Notes: generated by a model not told the origin, from the sequence alone. A stretch of DNA of 10,520 bases from Bacteroidota bacterium (GCA_025355225.1 JANYAB010000015.1:1-10520); one strand, 5' to 3'. Positions 1-7,313 are shown, counted from the first letter of the stretch. Made by a program: numbers and translations.

Positions 1-2257
1 CATGATAACGGTCGTGGATACTCCTCGTCATGATCAAGGACTCATCTGTCATGCCTTCAGCCATCATGTGTGCTGCCACCTGGTGTTCAAAGCCGGTCAT
101 GCACTCATTAAAATAACCTTCCTGCCAGGTAACCTCTTCCCCATAAGGTTTAGGCTCATTTTTCGGATTGGTGTTCATGATCATGCCGCCTTCTCCCGGC
201 ACGGCATAAGGGCGACCGCCGGGGTGATCAGCAATATAAGGCCCTACATCGGTAGTAAAATTATATTTCCATAGTGATTTTAAGGCGCTTAAAGTTTTTT
301 GCTGATCCAGCACTCTTCCGAGGCCTACCTGGAAAGCCCAGCTTTGCCCGAAAACCTGGTCGATATGAGATGTATTGTATGAACCGAGTTTTTTCCTACC
401 TTCTACAGGATCCGGGCGATGAATAAAATATTCACCATTAAATAATTTCTCTTCCATATTCCTGCGGCCTTTTTCAACATAGCTCTTACAAGTTGCAGCA
501 AACTCGGTGTCATTCATTTCCTCCGCCATGGCCTGCCCGGCCCTTACCCCGGCTATACATAGCCCTACTATCCAGGCAATTTCTCCCGACCACATCGCAT
601 CAAGCGTGTTTTCCATGGGCGTATCTTCCATGCCGTCGCCATTTTTGTCCTGGGCCATTATAAACTGTACAGCACGCTTAATATTTGGCCAGTTATGTTG
701 TAAAAACTGCATGTCTTTGCTTATCTGGTGCTCCCGGTAAAACCGCAGTACAGTGCCCGCCTGTCCGTCAATGGCCGGCCGTTTTTGCAGTTCGGCCCTG
801 AACCAGATGCCGCCGTCAGGCTGTTGTGCCAGGCCGAGATCAACCCGTTCACGGGTGTCTCTTTCCAGCGCCGGAAATATCCTGCCGGATGCCTGCGCAT
901 ATTGCCATACGTGGGTGCAATTACCCGGGCAAGAGCCTATCCCCTCCCAGGCCCAGAAACGGCCATTGGGTAAACGGTGGCAGGTTGTAGTCGCCATTGT
1001 AGATACATTCATGAATGTCCTTTCCAGGAACCACCAGGGCAATGTAGAATCGTACCAGGTAGCCTTCCATAGCCTGCTGCCCGACTGAAGCTCGTTAAAA
1101 TGCTGATGGATATAAGTTATTACTTCCGAAGCATCTTTAAATTGATTTTGGTAATACCTCCCTTTACCTTCCTGAACGCCTTTTAGTTCGAGGTTGGGGA
1201 AGTGCCAGCTGATGGCGAAATGATAATCCTCCTTCGCGCCAGCAGGTAAGGTCCGCTGATCTGATACCGAGGCCAGCATGGCTACGTCCGGAAATACTTT
1301 GGTGGATTGTTCGCCGGGTTTTGTAAAACTATCGGCATTAAGCGGGAACAGCAGGTTAGTGCCAGCAATCGCCTTGTCACTAAAAGCAGATATAGCAAAC
1401 GTTCCAAAATCATGTTTTTGGTTTAACTGATCATCTGTTTCGTGCTTCTGCACACTGATTGTTCCCTGTACGATATTAACCCCATCGTGTAATGAAACCG
1501 TATTGACACGTTCATGTAATGATGGATCGGCCGTATAGATGCAAGCTTTATTTTCGAGCCAGCCAAGCAGCGAAACTTTTACCTTTATGGCCGATGTATT
1601 ATGAGCATGGAAAGAAAACCACGTTGCCGGCAAGCCGGAATTATGCTCGTCCAATGCGATGAATGGCGAATAAGCCTCCAGGCTGATCTCTACCGGGACT
1701 GCTGGGTCGGTATACCTGATCGTAGCCATAGGATAGGTGGCCTCAAACGCGATCTCGTTCCAATCGTTGGCCTCGAGTTTTTTGATCACCTGTTTACCGT
1801 CCCATTCCAGCAAAACAGCAAAACCCTGCTGTAGCGGACGGATATCTTTCGATGGTTCCACATAACAGGCACCGTCGCGCGAGATGATCCCCCGCGGATT
1901 TTTTCCATACGGCCCCCACAATACTTCTTTTGGTTCTATCCCTTCCTGGTTGCGGTTGAAAATATCCCATAACCATAAACGGCCGTCGCCACCCAGGTAG
2001 ACCGTGCCGCAATTTATGCCCCCTACAGGCATTCCTATATATTGCAACTCGTTCCTGCTTTTTAAATAAGTAGTGACCGACCCACGCTGATAAAGTGACC
2101 TTACCCAGGCGGCATCAAGTTTTTTTTCGAGTATGGGAGAAAGACTTTTCAAGCTGGAAAATGCGATAGCGGGCAATCTCGCGGCTAACATGCCGGTGGT
2201 TAACAAACCTGCGTTTTGCAGAAACTTGCGGCGATTGATCAGGAAGAATGAAGACAT
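1..2257 (-). CDS. GH116-family (GBA2-like) glycoside hydrolase, Tat-exported, C-terminus cut by the window edge
   Basis: I translated the reverse strand from the ATG at 2257; it stays open for 752 codons and runs off the window. The N-terminus has a twin-arginine signal (N8-R9-R10-K11-F12-L13 followed by a hydrophobic stretch), which points to Tat export and supports this start. Residues about 70-330 resemble the GBA2/GH116 N-terminal beta-domain (G-M-P-V-G-G-I motif). Residues from about 395 resemble the GH116 (DUF608) catalytic (alpha/alpha)6 domain. By comparison with GH116 enzymes I infer E438 (W-E-G) as nucleophile and D553 (N-T-L-D-A-M-W) as acid/base. Residues 537-545 (DKNGDGMED) look like a calcium-binding loop. 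The family acts on beta-glucosides or related beta-glycosides; the substrate here is unknown. Roughly 100 residues are probably missing at the C-terminus. The gene is divergent from the AraC regulator at 2625, so shared regulation is possible. Confidence 0.85.
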   Translation of the reverse strand, partial: MSSFFLINRRKFLQNAGLLTTGMLAARLPAIAFSSLKSLSPILEKKLDAAWVRSLYQRGSVTTYLKSRNELQYIGMPVGGINCGTVYLGGDGRLWLWDIFNRNQEGIEPKEVLWGPYGKNPRGIISRDGACYVEPSKDIRPLQQGFAVLLEWDGKQVIKKLEANDWNEIAFEATYPMATIRYTDPAVPVEISLEAYSPFIALDEHNSGLPATWFSFHAHNTSAIKVKVSLLGWLENKACIYTADPSLHERVNTVSLHDGVNIVQGTISVQKHETDDQLNQKHDFGTFAISAFSDKAIAGTNLLFPLNADSFTKPGEQSTKVFPDVAMLASVSDQRTLPAGAKEDYHFAISWHFPNLELKGVQEGKGRYYQNQFKDASEVITYIHQHFNELQSGSRLWKATWYDSTLPWWFLERTFMNVSTMATTTCHRLPNGRFWAWEGIGSCPGNCTHVWQYAQASGRIFPALERDTRERVDLGLAQQPDGGIWFRAELQKRPAIDGQAGTVLRFYREHQISKDMQFLQHNWPNIKRAVQFIMAQDKNGDGMEDTPMENTLDAMWSGEIAWIVGLCIAGVRAGQAMAEEMNDTEFAATCKSYVEKGRRNMEEKLFNGEYFIHRPDPVEGRKKLGSYNTSHIDQVFGQSWAFQVGLGRVLDQQKTLSALKSLWKYNFTTDVGPYIADHPGGRPYAVPGEGGMIMNTNPKNEPKPYGEEVTWQEGYFNECMTGFEHQVAAHMMAEGMTDESLIMTRSIHDRYH

Positions 2258-2373
2258 GTTAATTGCCTGTATTTTGGTTTATAATTGGCGATTCAATATA
2301 ATGTTAAAATTAGGTATTTTGGAAATAGAAATTCGGGTTTAAGGTGCAATCCAAATCGTCGCTCCGGCACGAA

Positions 2374-2390
2374 ACGTTCCTATGGAACGT
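2374..2390. repeat. Small palindrome 1 of 4: ACGTTCC-TAT-GGAACGT
   Basis: Perfect 7-bp arms around a 3-base centre. It lies 31 bases inside the left end of the 198-bp element and mirrors palindrome 4 about the element's centre. Confidence 0.85.
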
Positions 2391-2420
2391 AAATGTTGAT
2401 TTTGTATATTCTACCGACCA

Positions 2421-2439
2421 AATGTTCCTAAGGAACATT
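2421..2439. repeat. Small palindrome 2 of 4: AATGTTCC-TAA-GGAACATT
   Basis: Perfect 8-bp arms around a 3-base centre, directly next to the left 12-bp inner arm of the element. It mirrors palindrome 3. Confidence 0.85.
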
Positions 2440-2444
2440 CAAAT

Positions 2445-2461
2445 GCGTTCCATGGGAACGC
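2445..2461. repeat. Small palindrome 3 of 4: GCGTTCC-ATG-GGAACGC
   Basis: Perfect 7-bp arms around a 3-base centre, one base from the right 12-bp inner arm. It shares the GTTCC-N3-GGAAC core with the other three. Confidence 0.85.
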
Positions 2462-2493
2462 CTGGTCGGTAGAAAAAATGAATTCGGATGTTC

Positions 2494-2510
2494 GCGTTCC
2501 CTAGGAACGC
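2494..2510. repeat. Small palindrome 4 of 4: GCGTTCC-CTA-GGAACGC
   Basis: Perfect 7-bp arms around a 3-base centre, ten bases inside the right terminal repeat. It mirrors palindrome 1 about the centre of the element. Confidence 0.85.
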
Positions 2511-2624
2511 TTGGTGATATGCGACAATTTGAATTGCACCCGACGTCCTTATACCATCGGTTGAGTACGGGGGTGTAACTAATTCTTTTTTCACACGTCT
2601 TATTTTTAAATATTGCTTTGGCCA

Positions 2625-3428
2625 ATGGTAGAAATATTTGATAACATCCGCAAAATATACACGTTTAGCGATGCGTGGCCGGAACTTGCTGACCATATCG
2701 AATTTTTCTCCGAATCTTCTTTCGAGGCCACCAGGCGCTATATAGCCGACGAAAATTTTTCTGTAAAAATGTTCCCCAGCTGGACGCCTACTTTTTACAT
2801 TAACCTCGGCGAACCCTACCGTATATCAGTAGGTGGCAAGAATTATTTGATCGGGGCCGACGACGATATTCTTATTCTGCGCAATTCCATTGTAGAACGG
2901 TACAATTCCCCCACCGATAATATATTTACAGTTAAATTTTATCCCGGAGGACTGGAGGCCGTTTTAGGTATTAAACAAACAGCGTTGATCGACCGGGTGG
3001 TTGATTTGAAGAGCATATTACCCGCTACGTTACTGCAAAAAATCAAACAACAAAGCTCATTTGAGGGACGAATGGAAATGATGCAGAGTTTCCTTTTGTC
3101 GCACTACAAGAAAAAGGAAGACTATTACCTGAGGTTTGTTAAGGATACCATTGCAGCCTATTCAGCCGGTGATATGCAATTCACCAACAGTCAGCTGGCC
3201 GAAAAAATGTTTACCACTTCCAAAACCATCAACCGTTATTTTCACCAGGTTATTGGCATATCACCTAAAAATTATTTCTCTACTGTACGGGCCCGTACCG
3301 CTTTAATGAGTTATGTAAATCGTAAAGAACTGTTTACGCCTTTTGATTTCGGTTACTATGATATGAGTCATTTTTATAAGGATGTGGTGCGGTTTACCGG
3401 GAAAAAACTGGCGGAAAATCGTTTCTGA
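2625..3428 (+). CDS. AraC/XylS-family transcriptional regulator
   Basis: From the ATG at 2625 the protein has 267 residues. The C-terminal third is an AraC-type double helix-turn-helix. The first HTH lies at about residues 187-208 (Q-L-A-E-K-M-F-T-T-S-K-T-I-N-R). The second, about 239-260, carries the family's signature in the form G-Y-Y-D-M-S-H-F-Y-K-D...F-T-G. Residues 1-165 form a separate N-terminal domain, as in Bacteroidota AraC-like regulators with a ligand- or partner-binding domain; I cannot assign a ligand. A TTG at 2613 would add four residues, but ATG is preferred because TTGCTTTG at 2613-2620 resembles a -7 box four bases before it. The regulator precedes two exported hydrolases (63-base gap to the next) and faces the GH116 gene, so these are its likeliest targets. 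Confidence 0.88.
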   Translation: MVEIFDNIRKIYTFSDAWPELADHIEFFSESSFEATRRYIADENFSVKMFPSWTPTFYINLGEPYRISVGGKNYLIGADDDILILRNSIVERYNSPTDNIFTVKFYPGGLEAVLGIKQTALIDRVVDLKSILPATLLQKIKQQSSFEGRMEMMQSFLLSHYKKKEDYYLRFVKDTIAAYSAGDMQFTNSQLAEKMFTTSKTINRYFHQVIGISPKNYFSTVRARTALMSYVNRKELFTPFDFGYYDMSHFYKDVVRFTGKKLAENRF

Positions 3429-3491
3429 AAATTGTCCGTTTTTTACTAAATATCCTTGCGCTAATGCTTTTACTTTGATGAAAAATAATTC

Positions 3492-4940
3492 ATGGGCAAA
3501 TATTTATTACTGATAGCATCACTTTTTATCCTGCGGGTATCCTATGCCAAAAAATCAGCCTATACTCCCAAAATAGAACCTTGTGCCTGCGCTTTTAAGG
3601 CGGATACCAGCCTGAAAACACGGTGCGCCTATCTTATCGTACCCGAAAACCGGAATCAGCCAAACGGGAAAACAATAAAACTGCCTTTTATTTATGTGGA
3701 AAGCAATAATCCCGATAAGCACAAGGATCCCGTATTATACACAAGTGGCGGACCGGGTGGCAGCTCGCTCGGTGGTGTGCGTTTTATACATCAGCGGCAA
3801 TTTATCAAAAACAGGGATTATATTGCTTTTGAACAGCGCGGAACTGAATATGCCCTGCCTTGTTTGAAATGTGAGGAGGTTGACCAGGCCATAAAAGAGG
3901 CTTATCGCAAAAACCTGTCGAAAGATAGTATAGTTATAGAAGCAACAAAGCGTTGCCGTAAAAGGCTGGCAGACCAGGGGATCGATCTTTCAGCCTATAA
4001 CACCATCGAAAGCGCGGCTGATATTGAGGACTTGCGCCGCGCCCTTCACATCGATTCGCTGAACCTGATGGGTATATCCTACAGCGGCGGGCTAATGATG
4101 ACCGTTATGCGTAATTACCCGCAGCATATCAGGTCTGTGATTTTAGATTCGGCGCTGCCCGGCTTTGTAAACTATGAAGAAGATGCACTCTTCACCATCA
4201 ATGAGGCGTTTAACAAAGTATTCAGCAATTGCGAAAGAGACTCGACAAACAAAGTATTATATGGTAATTTAAAGGAGCGCTTTCAGCATTACTTTTCTTC
4301 AATAAATGGCAAAGCCTTTTATATGAAATACCTGGAAAAGGATATGAAAGATACCATAAGCATAAAATATAGCCGTAATGAATTATTGGATATTTTACTG
4401 AACAAGCTGTCAAGTAATCGGGATTTAAAGCACGTACCCCGGGTAATTAACGATCTGATAAACGGTAACCAGCAGTCCTATTTAAAGGAACTGTTTGACG
4501 GTATTTTTAACAGTACGGGCCATAGCGCGTTGGGTATGCGTTACTCGGTGTATTGTTCCGAACAGATCGCTTATGCCAAACAATCGGTGATTGACAAGCA
4601 GAACAATATATTCCCTTATATGGCTAATTATCCTTTTAACAATGTAAATCATCCATTGTGCGGTTGCTGGAAGGTAAGCCCGGTTAATGCGTCCGCGAAA
4701 ACACCTGTTTATTCAAACCTGCCTGTATTGTTAAGCGCCGGTGATACTGATCCCTGGTGCGGGGCTTATTATAACGACCTTGTGCATCATTATATGCCGA
4801 ATAGTCAGCGTTTACTTTTCATCAACCGCACCCATGGCCCCGCCTTGAACACACGGGAAGGGGATATTTTGATAGCAGCATTTTTAGAACATCCTTTTCA
4901 GCAAATAAAACCTGACGGAAAAACAGTGATCATTTATTAA
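3492..4940 (+). CDS. Secreted alpha/beta hydrolase, peptidase S33 / TAP-like family
   Basis: A 482-residue protein with a Sec signal peptide (hydrophobic residues 4-17, likely cleavage after S-Y-A, residue 19). It resembles proline iminopeptidase and tripeptidyl-aminopeptidase (TAP-like) enzymes: S-G-G-P-G-G at 85-90 (oxyanion-hole loop), E-Q-R-G at 114-117 (usually D-Q-R-G), and the nucleophile elbow G194-I-S196-Y-S198-G-G. The inferred triad is S196, D420 (in G-D-T-D) and H448 (in T-H-G). The C-terminal part, about 390-470, matches the TAP-like C-terminal domain. The elbow is unusual because the last Gly of GxSxG is Ser198. Cysteines at 31, 33 and 45, then 124 and 127, and 389 and 391 could form disulfides in the periplasm. 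It may cleave N-terminal residues from short peptides or hydrolyse an ester/amide; the substrate is not known. The next gene starts 8 bases after its stop. Confidence 0.82.
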   Translation: MGKYLLLIASLFILRVSYAKKSAYTPKIEPCACAFKADTSLKTRCAYLIVPENRNQPNGKTIKLPFIYVESNNPDKHKDPVLYTSGGPGGSSLGGVRFIHQRQFIKNRDYIAFEQRGTEYALPCLKCEEVDQAIKEAYRKNLSKDSIVIEATKRCRKRLADQGIDLSAYNTIESAADIEDLRRALHIDSLNLMGISYSGGLMMTVMRNYPQHIRSVILDSALPGFVNYEEDALFTINEAFNKVFSNCERDSTNKVLYGNLKERFQHYFSSINGKAFYMKYLEKDMKDTISIKYSRNELLDILLNKLSSNRDLKHVPRVINDLINGNQQSYLKELFDGIFNSTGHSALGMRYSVYCSEQIAYAKQSVIDKQNNIFPYMANYPFNNVNHPLCGCWKVSPVNASAKTPVYSNLPVLLSAGDTDPWCGAYYNDLVHHYMPNSQRLLFINRTHGPALNTREGDILIAAFLEHPFQQIKPDGKTVIIY

Positions 4941-4948
4941 TTAAAAAC

Positions 4949-6124
4949 ATGAAAACCCTTATAATGTTCGTCTTATTTTTTAGTTGTTTATCGGCCTTTG
5001 CACAAAAAGATAACCGGATAGTGATCGGTGCGGTCGATACGGTTTACTCCAATATACTAAAGGAAAAAAGGGCCATTTGGGTGCATGTACCGCATGGCGA
5101 CAAAAATCAGCGTTACCCGGTATTGTATGTACTGGATGGGGAAACACATTTTCAGTCGGCGGTTGCCATTGACGAGCAATTGAGCGGCGTATTGCCCGAT
5201 ATGATCATCATCGGGATCATCAATACCATACGCGGGCGCGACCTTACCCCAACGCATGTTAATGGTGTAAACGGATCGGGTGGGGGCGAGAACTTTATGC
5301 GATTTATTGAAAAGGAACTGGTGCCTTATGCTGATTCGCACTATCCGACTGCTCCATACAGTGTTTTCAGCGGACATTCATTGGGCGGGCTCACGGTAAT
5401 CAATACTTTTTTTAATCATACCCGCTTGTTTAACGCCTATATCGCTATCGACCCAAGTTTGTGGTGGGATGATCAGCAATGGATAAAAAAGGAGGAAGAG
5501 AATCTATCGAAAAATGATTTTAGCAACCGAACACTGTTTGTTGCTATTGCCAATAATATACCGCCGGGTATGGATACCATTTCTGTTTTAAAAGATACTG
5601 GCTGGATGTCGCCGGTTACCCGTGCTGTAATCCCCTTTGTACATACTTTAAGAAATACCAGGCCCAGCGGTCTGCGCATGGGCTCTAAGTTTTATCCCAA
5701 CGAGCGCCATGGTACGGTTGAGCTGAATGCTGAATACGATGCCCTGCGTTATTTGTTCGACTATTACCAATTTCGAACAAGCCAGTTTATTGGTCACCCG
5801 GAATTGGATGAGGATGCAGTATTGGCAGCCCATTACCAAATGGTTTCGGAAAAGATGGGTTATACGGTGGTGCCATCAGAAGATATGGTGAATGAATTGG
5901 CTTATGACTGCATGAGCCGGCATAAAATGGCGGTCGCTTACAACCTTTTCAAAAGGAATACTGATAATCATCCCGAAAGTGCCAATGCCTGGGACAGTAT
6001 CGGCGATTATTACTCAGCGGCAGGTGATCAACAAAAAGCTATCGAGGCATACAGTAAGTCATTAAGCCTTCATGAATCAGCGGATACCCGGCAGAAGATG
6101 GATGCATTAAAAGCGAAAAAGTGA
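4949..6124 (+). CDS. Secreted esterase-D-type alpha/beta hydrolase with C-terminal TPR repeats
   Basis: A 391-residue protein with a Sec signal peptide (likely cleavage A-F-A|Q after residue 18). Residues about 24-270 match the putative esterase family (Esterase, PF00756; relatives include esterase D and siderophore esterases such as IroE/Fes). The pattern is a Y-P-V-L-Y-V-L-D-G strand at 56-64, the elbow G142-H-S144-L-G146, and a terminal H-G at H254. S144 and H254 are the likely nucleophile and base; I could not place the acidic residue with certainty. Residues about 313-385 form two TPR-like helical pairs (A-N-A-W-D-S-I-G-D-Y-Y, then Q-K-A-I-E-A-Y-S-K-S-L), as seen in many Bacteroidota members of this family. 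It is almost certainly co-transcribed with the S33-type hydrolase just upstream. The natural ester substrate is unknown. Confidence 0.85.
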   Translation: MKTLIMFVLFFSCLSAFAQKDNRIVIGAVDTVYSNILKEKRAIWVHVPHGDKNQRYPVLYVLDGETHFQSAVAIDEQLSGVLPDMIIIGIINTIRGRDLTPTHVNGVNGSGGGENFMRFIEKELVPYADSHYPTAPYSVFSGHSLGGLTVINTFFNHTRLFNAYIAIDPSLWWDDQQWIKKEEENLSKNDFSNRTLFVAIANNIPPGMDTISVLKDTGWMSPVTRAVIPFVHTLRNTRPSGLRMGSKFYPNERHGTVELNAEYDALRYLFDYYQFRTSQFIGHPELDEDAVLAAHYQMVSEKMGYTVVPSEDMVNELAYDCMSRHKMAVAYNLFKRNTDNHPESANAWDSIGDYYSAAGDQQKAIEAYSKSLSLHESADTRQKMDALKAKK

Positions 6125-6157
6125 AATAAACCTCTAAATATTTCTGTTTTAGCGTGT

Positions 6158-6230
6158 GTGCGAAAAATGTAATTGCTTGATTATCAACGTGACGGGTTTG
6201 TGTCGAAAAGGTAACTGCTTGATATTCAAC
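6158..6230 (+). repeat. Degenerate 31-base direct repeat, two copies at 42-base spacing
   Basis: 6158-6188 and 6200-6230 align without gaps at 24 of 31 positions and share the core TGCTTGAT...TCAAC. They lie in the convergent gap between the esterase and the cupin gene. The function is unknown; they could be a remnant of a mobile or decayed sequence. Confidence 0.5.
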
Positions 6231-6245
6231 TATTAATTAATAGTT
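6228..6245. repeat. 18-bp perfect palindrome AACTATTAATTAATAGTT
   Basis: A fully symmetric A/T-rich sequence that begins at the end of the second 31-base repeat. Being A/T-only apart from its ends, it is more likely a protein-binding site or chance sequence than a terminator. Confidence 0.45.
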
Positions 6246-6356
6246 AATTAAGTTATAATACTCATAATCAGATGTTTATAGTTGTTTACGTTTGTTCAAT
6301 GTGTTGGTGAACGTGAACAAAAGTATATAAGATATTATAAATCAGTTAGTTGAAAT

Positions 6357-7238
6357 TCAAAAAGGTTTCCCTGCGGCCAAAGCTTTGTCGGCCCATTTAA
6401 CAGCCAGTTTCTCACGAAAGTGAGCATAGTTACTTTTTAGCGTCATTTTAAGCAGACTGTCTAAACCTCCTTTTATAGCAAGATTATAAATACTCGCCGC
6501 CTTGCGGGCTAATGAAGCATCCCAGGCGCGCAGACTTAAAGAATAGCCGCCGTCAATATATTTCATCCAATGCCAGTAGCCAGTGGGCATAAACAGGGTA
6601 TCGCCATGTTCCAGGAAAACCTCGGTGCCTTCCACACCATTCAATGCCGGGAATTTTTTGATATCGGGGTTCTGTACATCATAATCCTCCAGGGCGTAGG
6701 TAGCGTTGGGTATACAATATAGACGGCGTTTCCATTTGTTTTCGAACAAAATTACGTGTTTACGGCCGCCAAAGTGCGTATGGAAAATATGTGGCAGGTC
6801 TATATCGTAATGTAAAAAAGTAATGGAGTTCGATCCGCCGAAAAACATGGCTGGCATGCTTTCTAAAAATCCACCCATTAGATCCTTAGGCAGAACAATA
6901 TCGTTTAATAGCTCAGGCGCCTGCTTGAAAATATTAAAAAAGAAGATACGCAGTTCTGTAGGCTGCGACATGATGAGGTCGATATATTCATCAAAAGGCA
7001 TTTGCGCGGCAGCCGAGTTAATAGGTTTTGCAGGATCAGCTTTTGAATTATCGTATAGTGGTACCACTTTATTGCCAACCACCCCCTTTAAATATCCGGG
7101 TGTCCATTTTTCGCGGGCGGACCAGTTGTTGGTTAACCCCTTTATTACCAACGGCCGACGTGGCTTTAAATAGTTTTCAGCAAAATCCGAAGGGGCTATG
7201 GTGTCAACAGAATCAACAGGACTTAGAATAAAACTCAT
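6357..7238 (-). CDS. Cupin-like (cupin_8/JmjC-type) 2-oxoglutarate and Fe(II)-dependent oxygenase-like protein
   Basis: A 293-residue cytoplasmic protein with no signal peptide. The N-terminus has the P-R-R-P-L-V-I-K-G-L pattern (27-35) and a following W-S/W-T region typical of FIH/JmjC-like cupin_8 proteins. The iron site appears intact: H143 and D145 (T140-F-L-H-Y-D-I-D), then H223 in P-T-G-Y-W-H-W. K160 (G-G-R-K-H) is positioned to bind 2-oxoglutarate, by analogy with FIH. Relatives hydroxylate amino-acid side chains in proteins or act on small molecules; the substrate here cannot be told. The last 60 residues (about 235-293) are a helical tail. The gene is convergent with the esterase and has its own likely promoter, so it is probably monocistronic. 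Confidence 0.82.
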   Translation of the reverse strand: MSFILSPVDSVDTIAPSDFAENYLKPRRPLVIKGLTNNWSAREKWTPGYLKGVVGNKVVPLYDNSKADPAKPINSAAAQMPFDEYIDLIMSQPTELRIFFFNIFKQAPELLNDIVLPKDLMGGFLESMPAMFFGGSNSITFLHYDIDLPHIFHTHFGGRKHVILFENKWKRRLYCIPNATYALEDYDVQNPDIKKFPALNGVEGTEVFLEHGDTLFMPTGYWHWMKYIDGGYSLSLRAWDASLARKAASIYNLAIKGGLDSLLKMTLKSNYAHFREKLAVKWADKALAAGKPF

Positions 7239-7305
7239 ATCTTAACTAAATGGGCCCCATTTTTAAGCGGTCCTTTCCTGCTTAAATAATAGTGTTACCA
7301 GTGTG

Positions 7306-7313
7306 CAAAGTTA
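7306..7313 (-). promoter_or_regulatory. Bacteroidota -7 box TAACTTTG for the cupin-like gene
   Basis: On the minus strand the sequence reads TAACTTTGCAC, a full match to TAnnTTTG. It would give a leader of about 60 bases before the start codon at 7238. No good -33 TTTG was found at the usual distance. Confidence 0.5.

Larger units (their letters stand above)
2343..2540. repeat. 198-bp two-level palindromic element with 20-bp terminal inverted repeats
   Basis: The ends 2343-2362 and 2521-2540 are inverted repeats matching at 18 of 20 positions, and the match stops abruptly at both outer edges. The whole element has one dyad centre at about 2441.5. A perfect 12-bp pair (TTCTACCGACCA at 2409-2420, TGGTCGGTAGAA at 2463-2474) and four small palindromes lie symmetrically around it. 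It could fold as one long imperfect hairpin or as a branched cruciform. No target-site duplication was seen and it contains no plausible gene. It occupies most of the 367-bp gap between two divergent start codons. It is most likely a non-autonomous repetitive element of the MITE/REP sort; a composite operator or a structured RNA are alternatives. Confidence 0.8.

Noticed and set aside
507..1088. Three overlapping plus-strand open frames of 77-111 residues
   Set aside because: They lie antisense to the continuous GH116 reading frame, show no family pattern and have no promoter or conserved start context.
2374..2510. The four similar GTTCC palindromes as a possible CRISPR array
   Set aside because: Spacing is irregular and mirror-symmetric, the units are only 17-19 bases, there are no spacers of even length and no cas genes.
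2343..2540. Target-site duplication around the palindromic element
   Set aside because: The flanks (ending GTTTAA on the left, beginning CGACGT on the right) share no direct repeat, so insertion by a duplicating transposase is not supported.
2613..2624. TTG start adding four residues to the AraC regulator
   Set aside because: The nearby ATG at 2625 is a stronger start, and the TTG falls within a likely -7 promoter box.
2439..2696. Minus-strand open frames across the palindromic element and the AraC start
   Set aside because: They read through the inverted repeats and overlap the start of the AraC gene; the translations look like no protein family.
3478..3513. Short upstream frame (MKNNSWANIYY) overlapping the S33-type hydrolase start
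   Set aside because: Only 11 codons, in a different frame, with no sign of a peptide function; the hydrolase start at 3492 begins a good signal peptide.
5057..5377. 106-residue minus-strand open frame
   Set aside because: Antisense shadow of the esterase catalytic domain, with no recognisable features.
6291..6321. TTTGTTCA...TGAACAAA inverted repeat as a terminator of the esterase or cupin gene
   Set aside because: The stem is only 8 bp and A/T-rich, the loop is 15 bases, and no clean U-tract follows on either strand.
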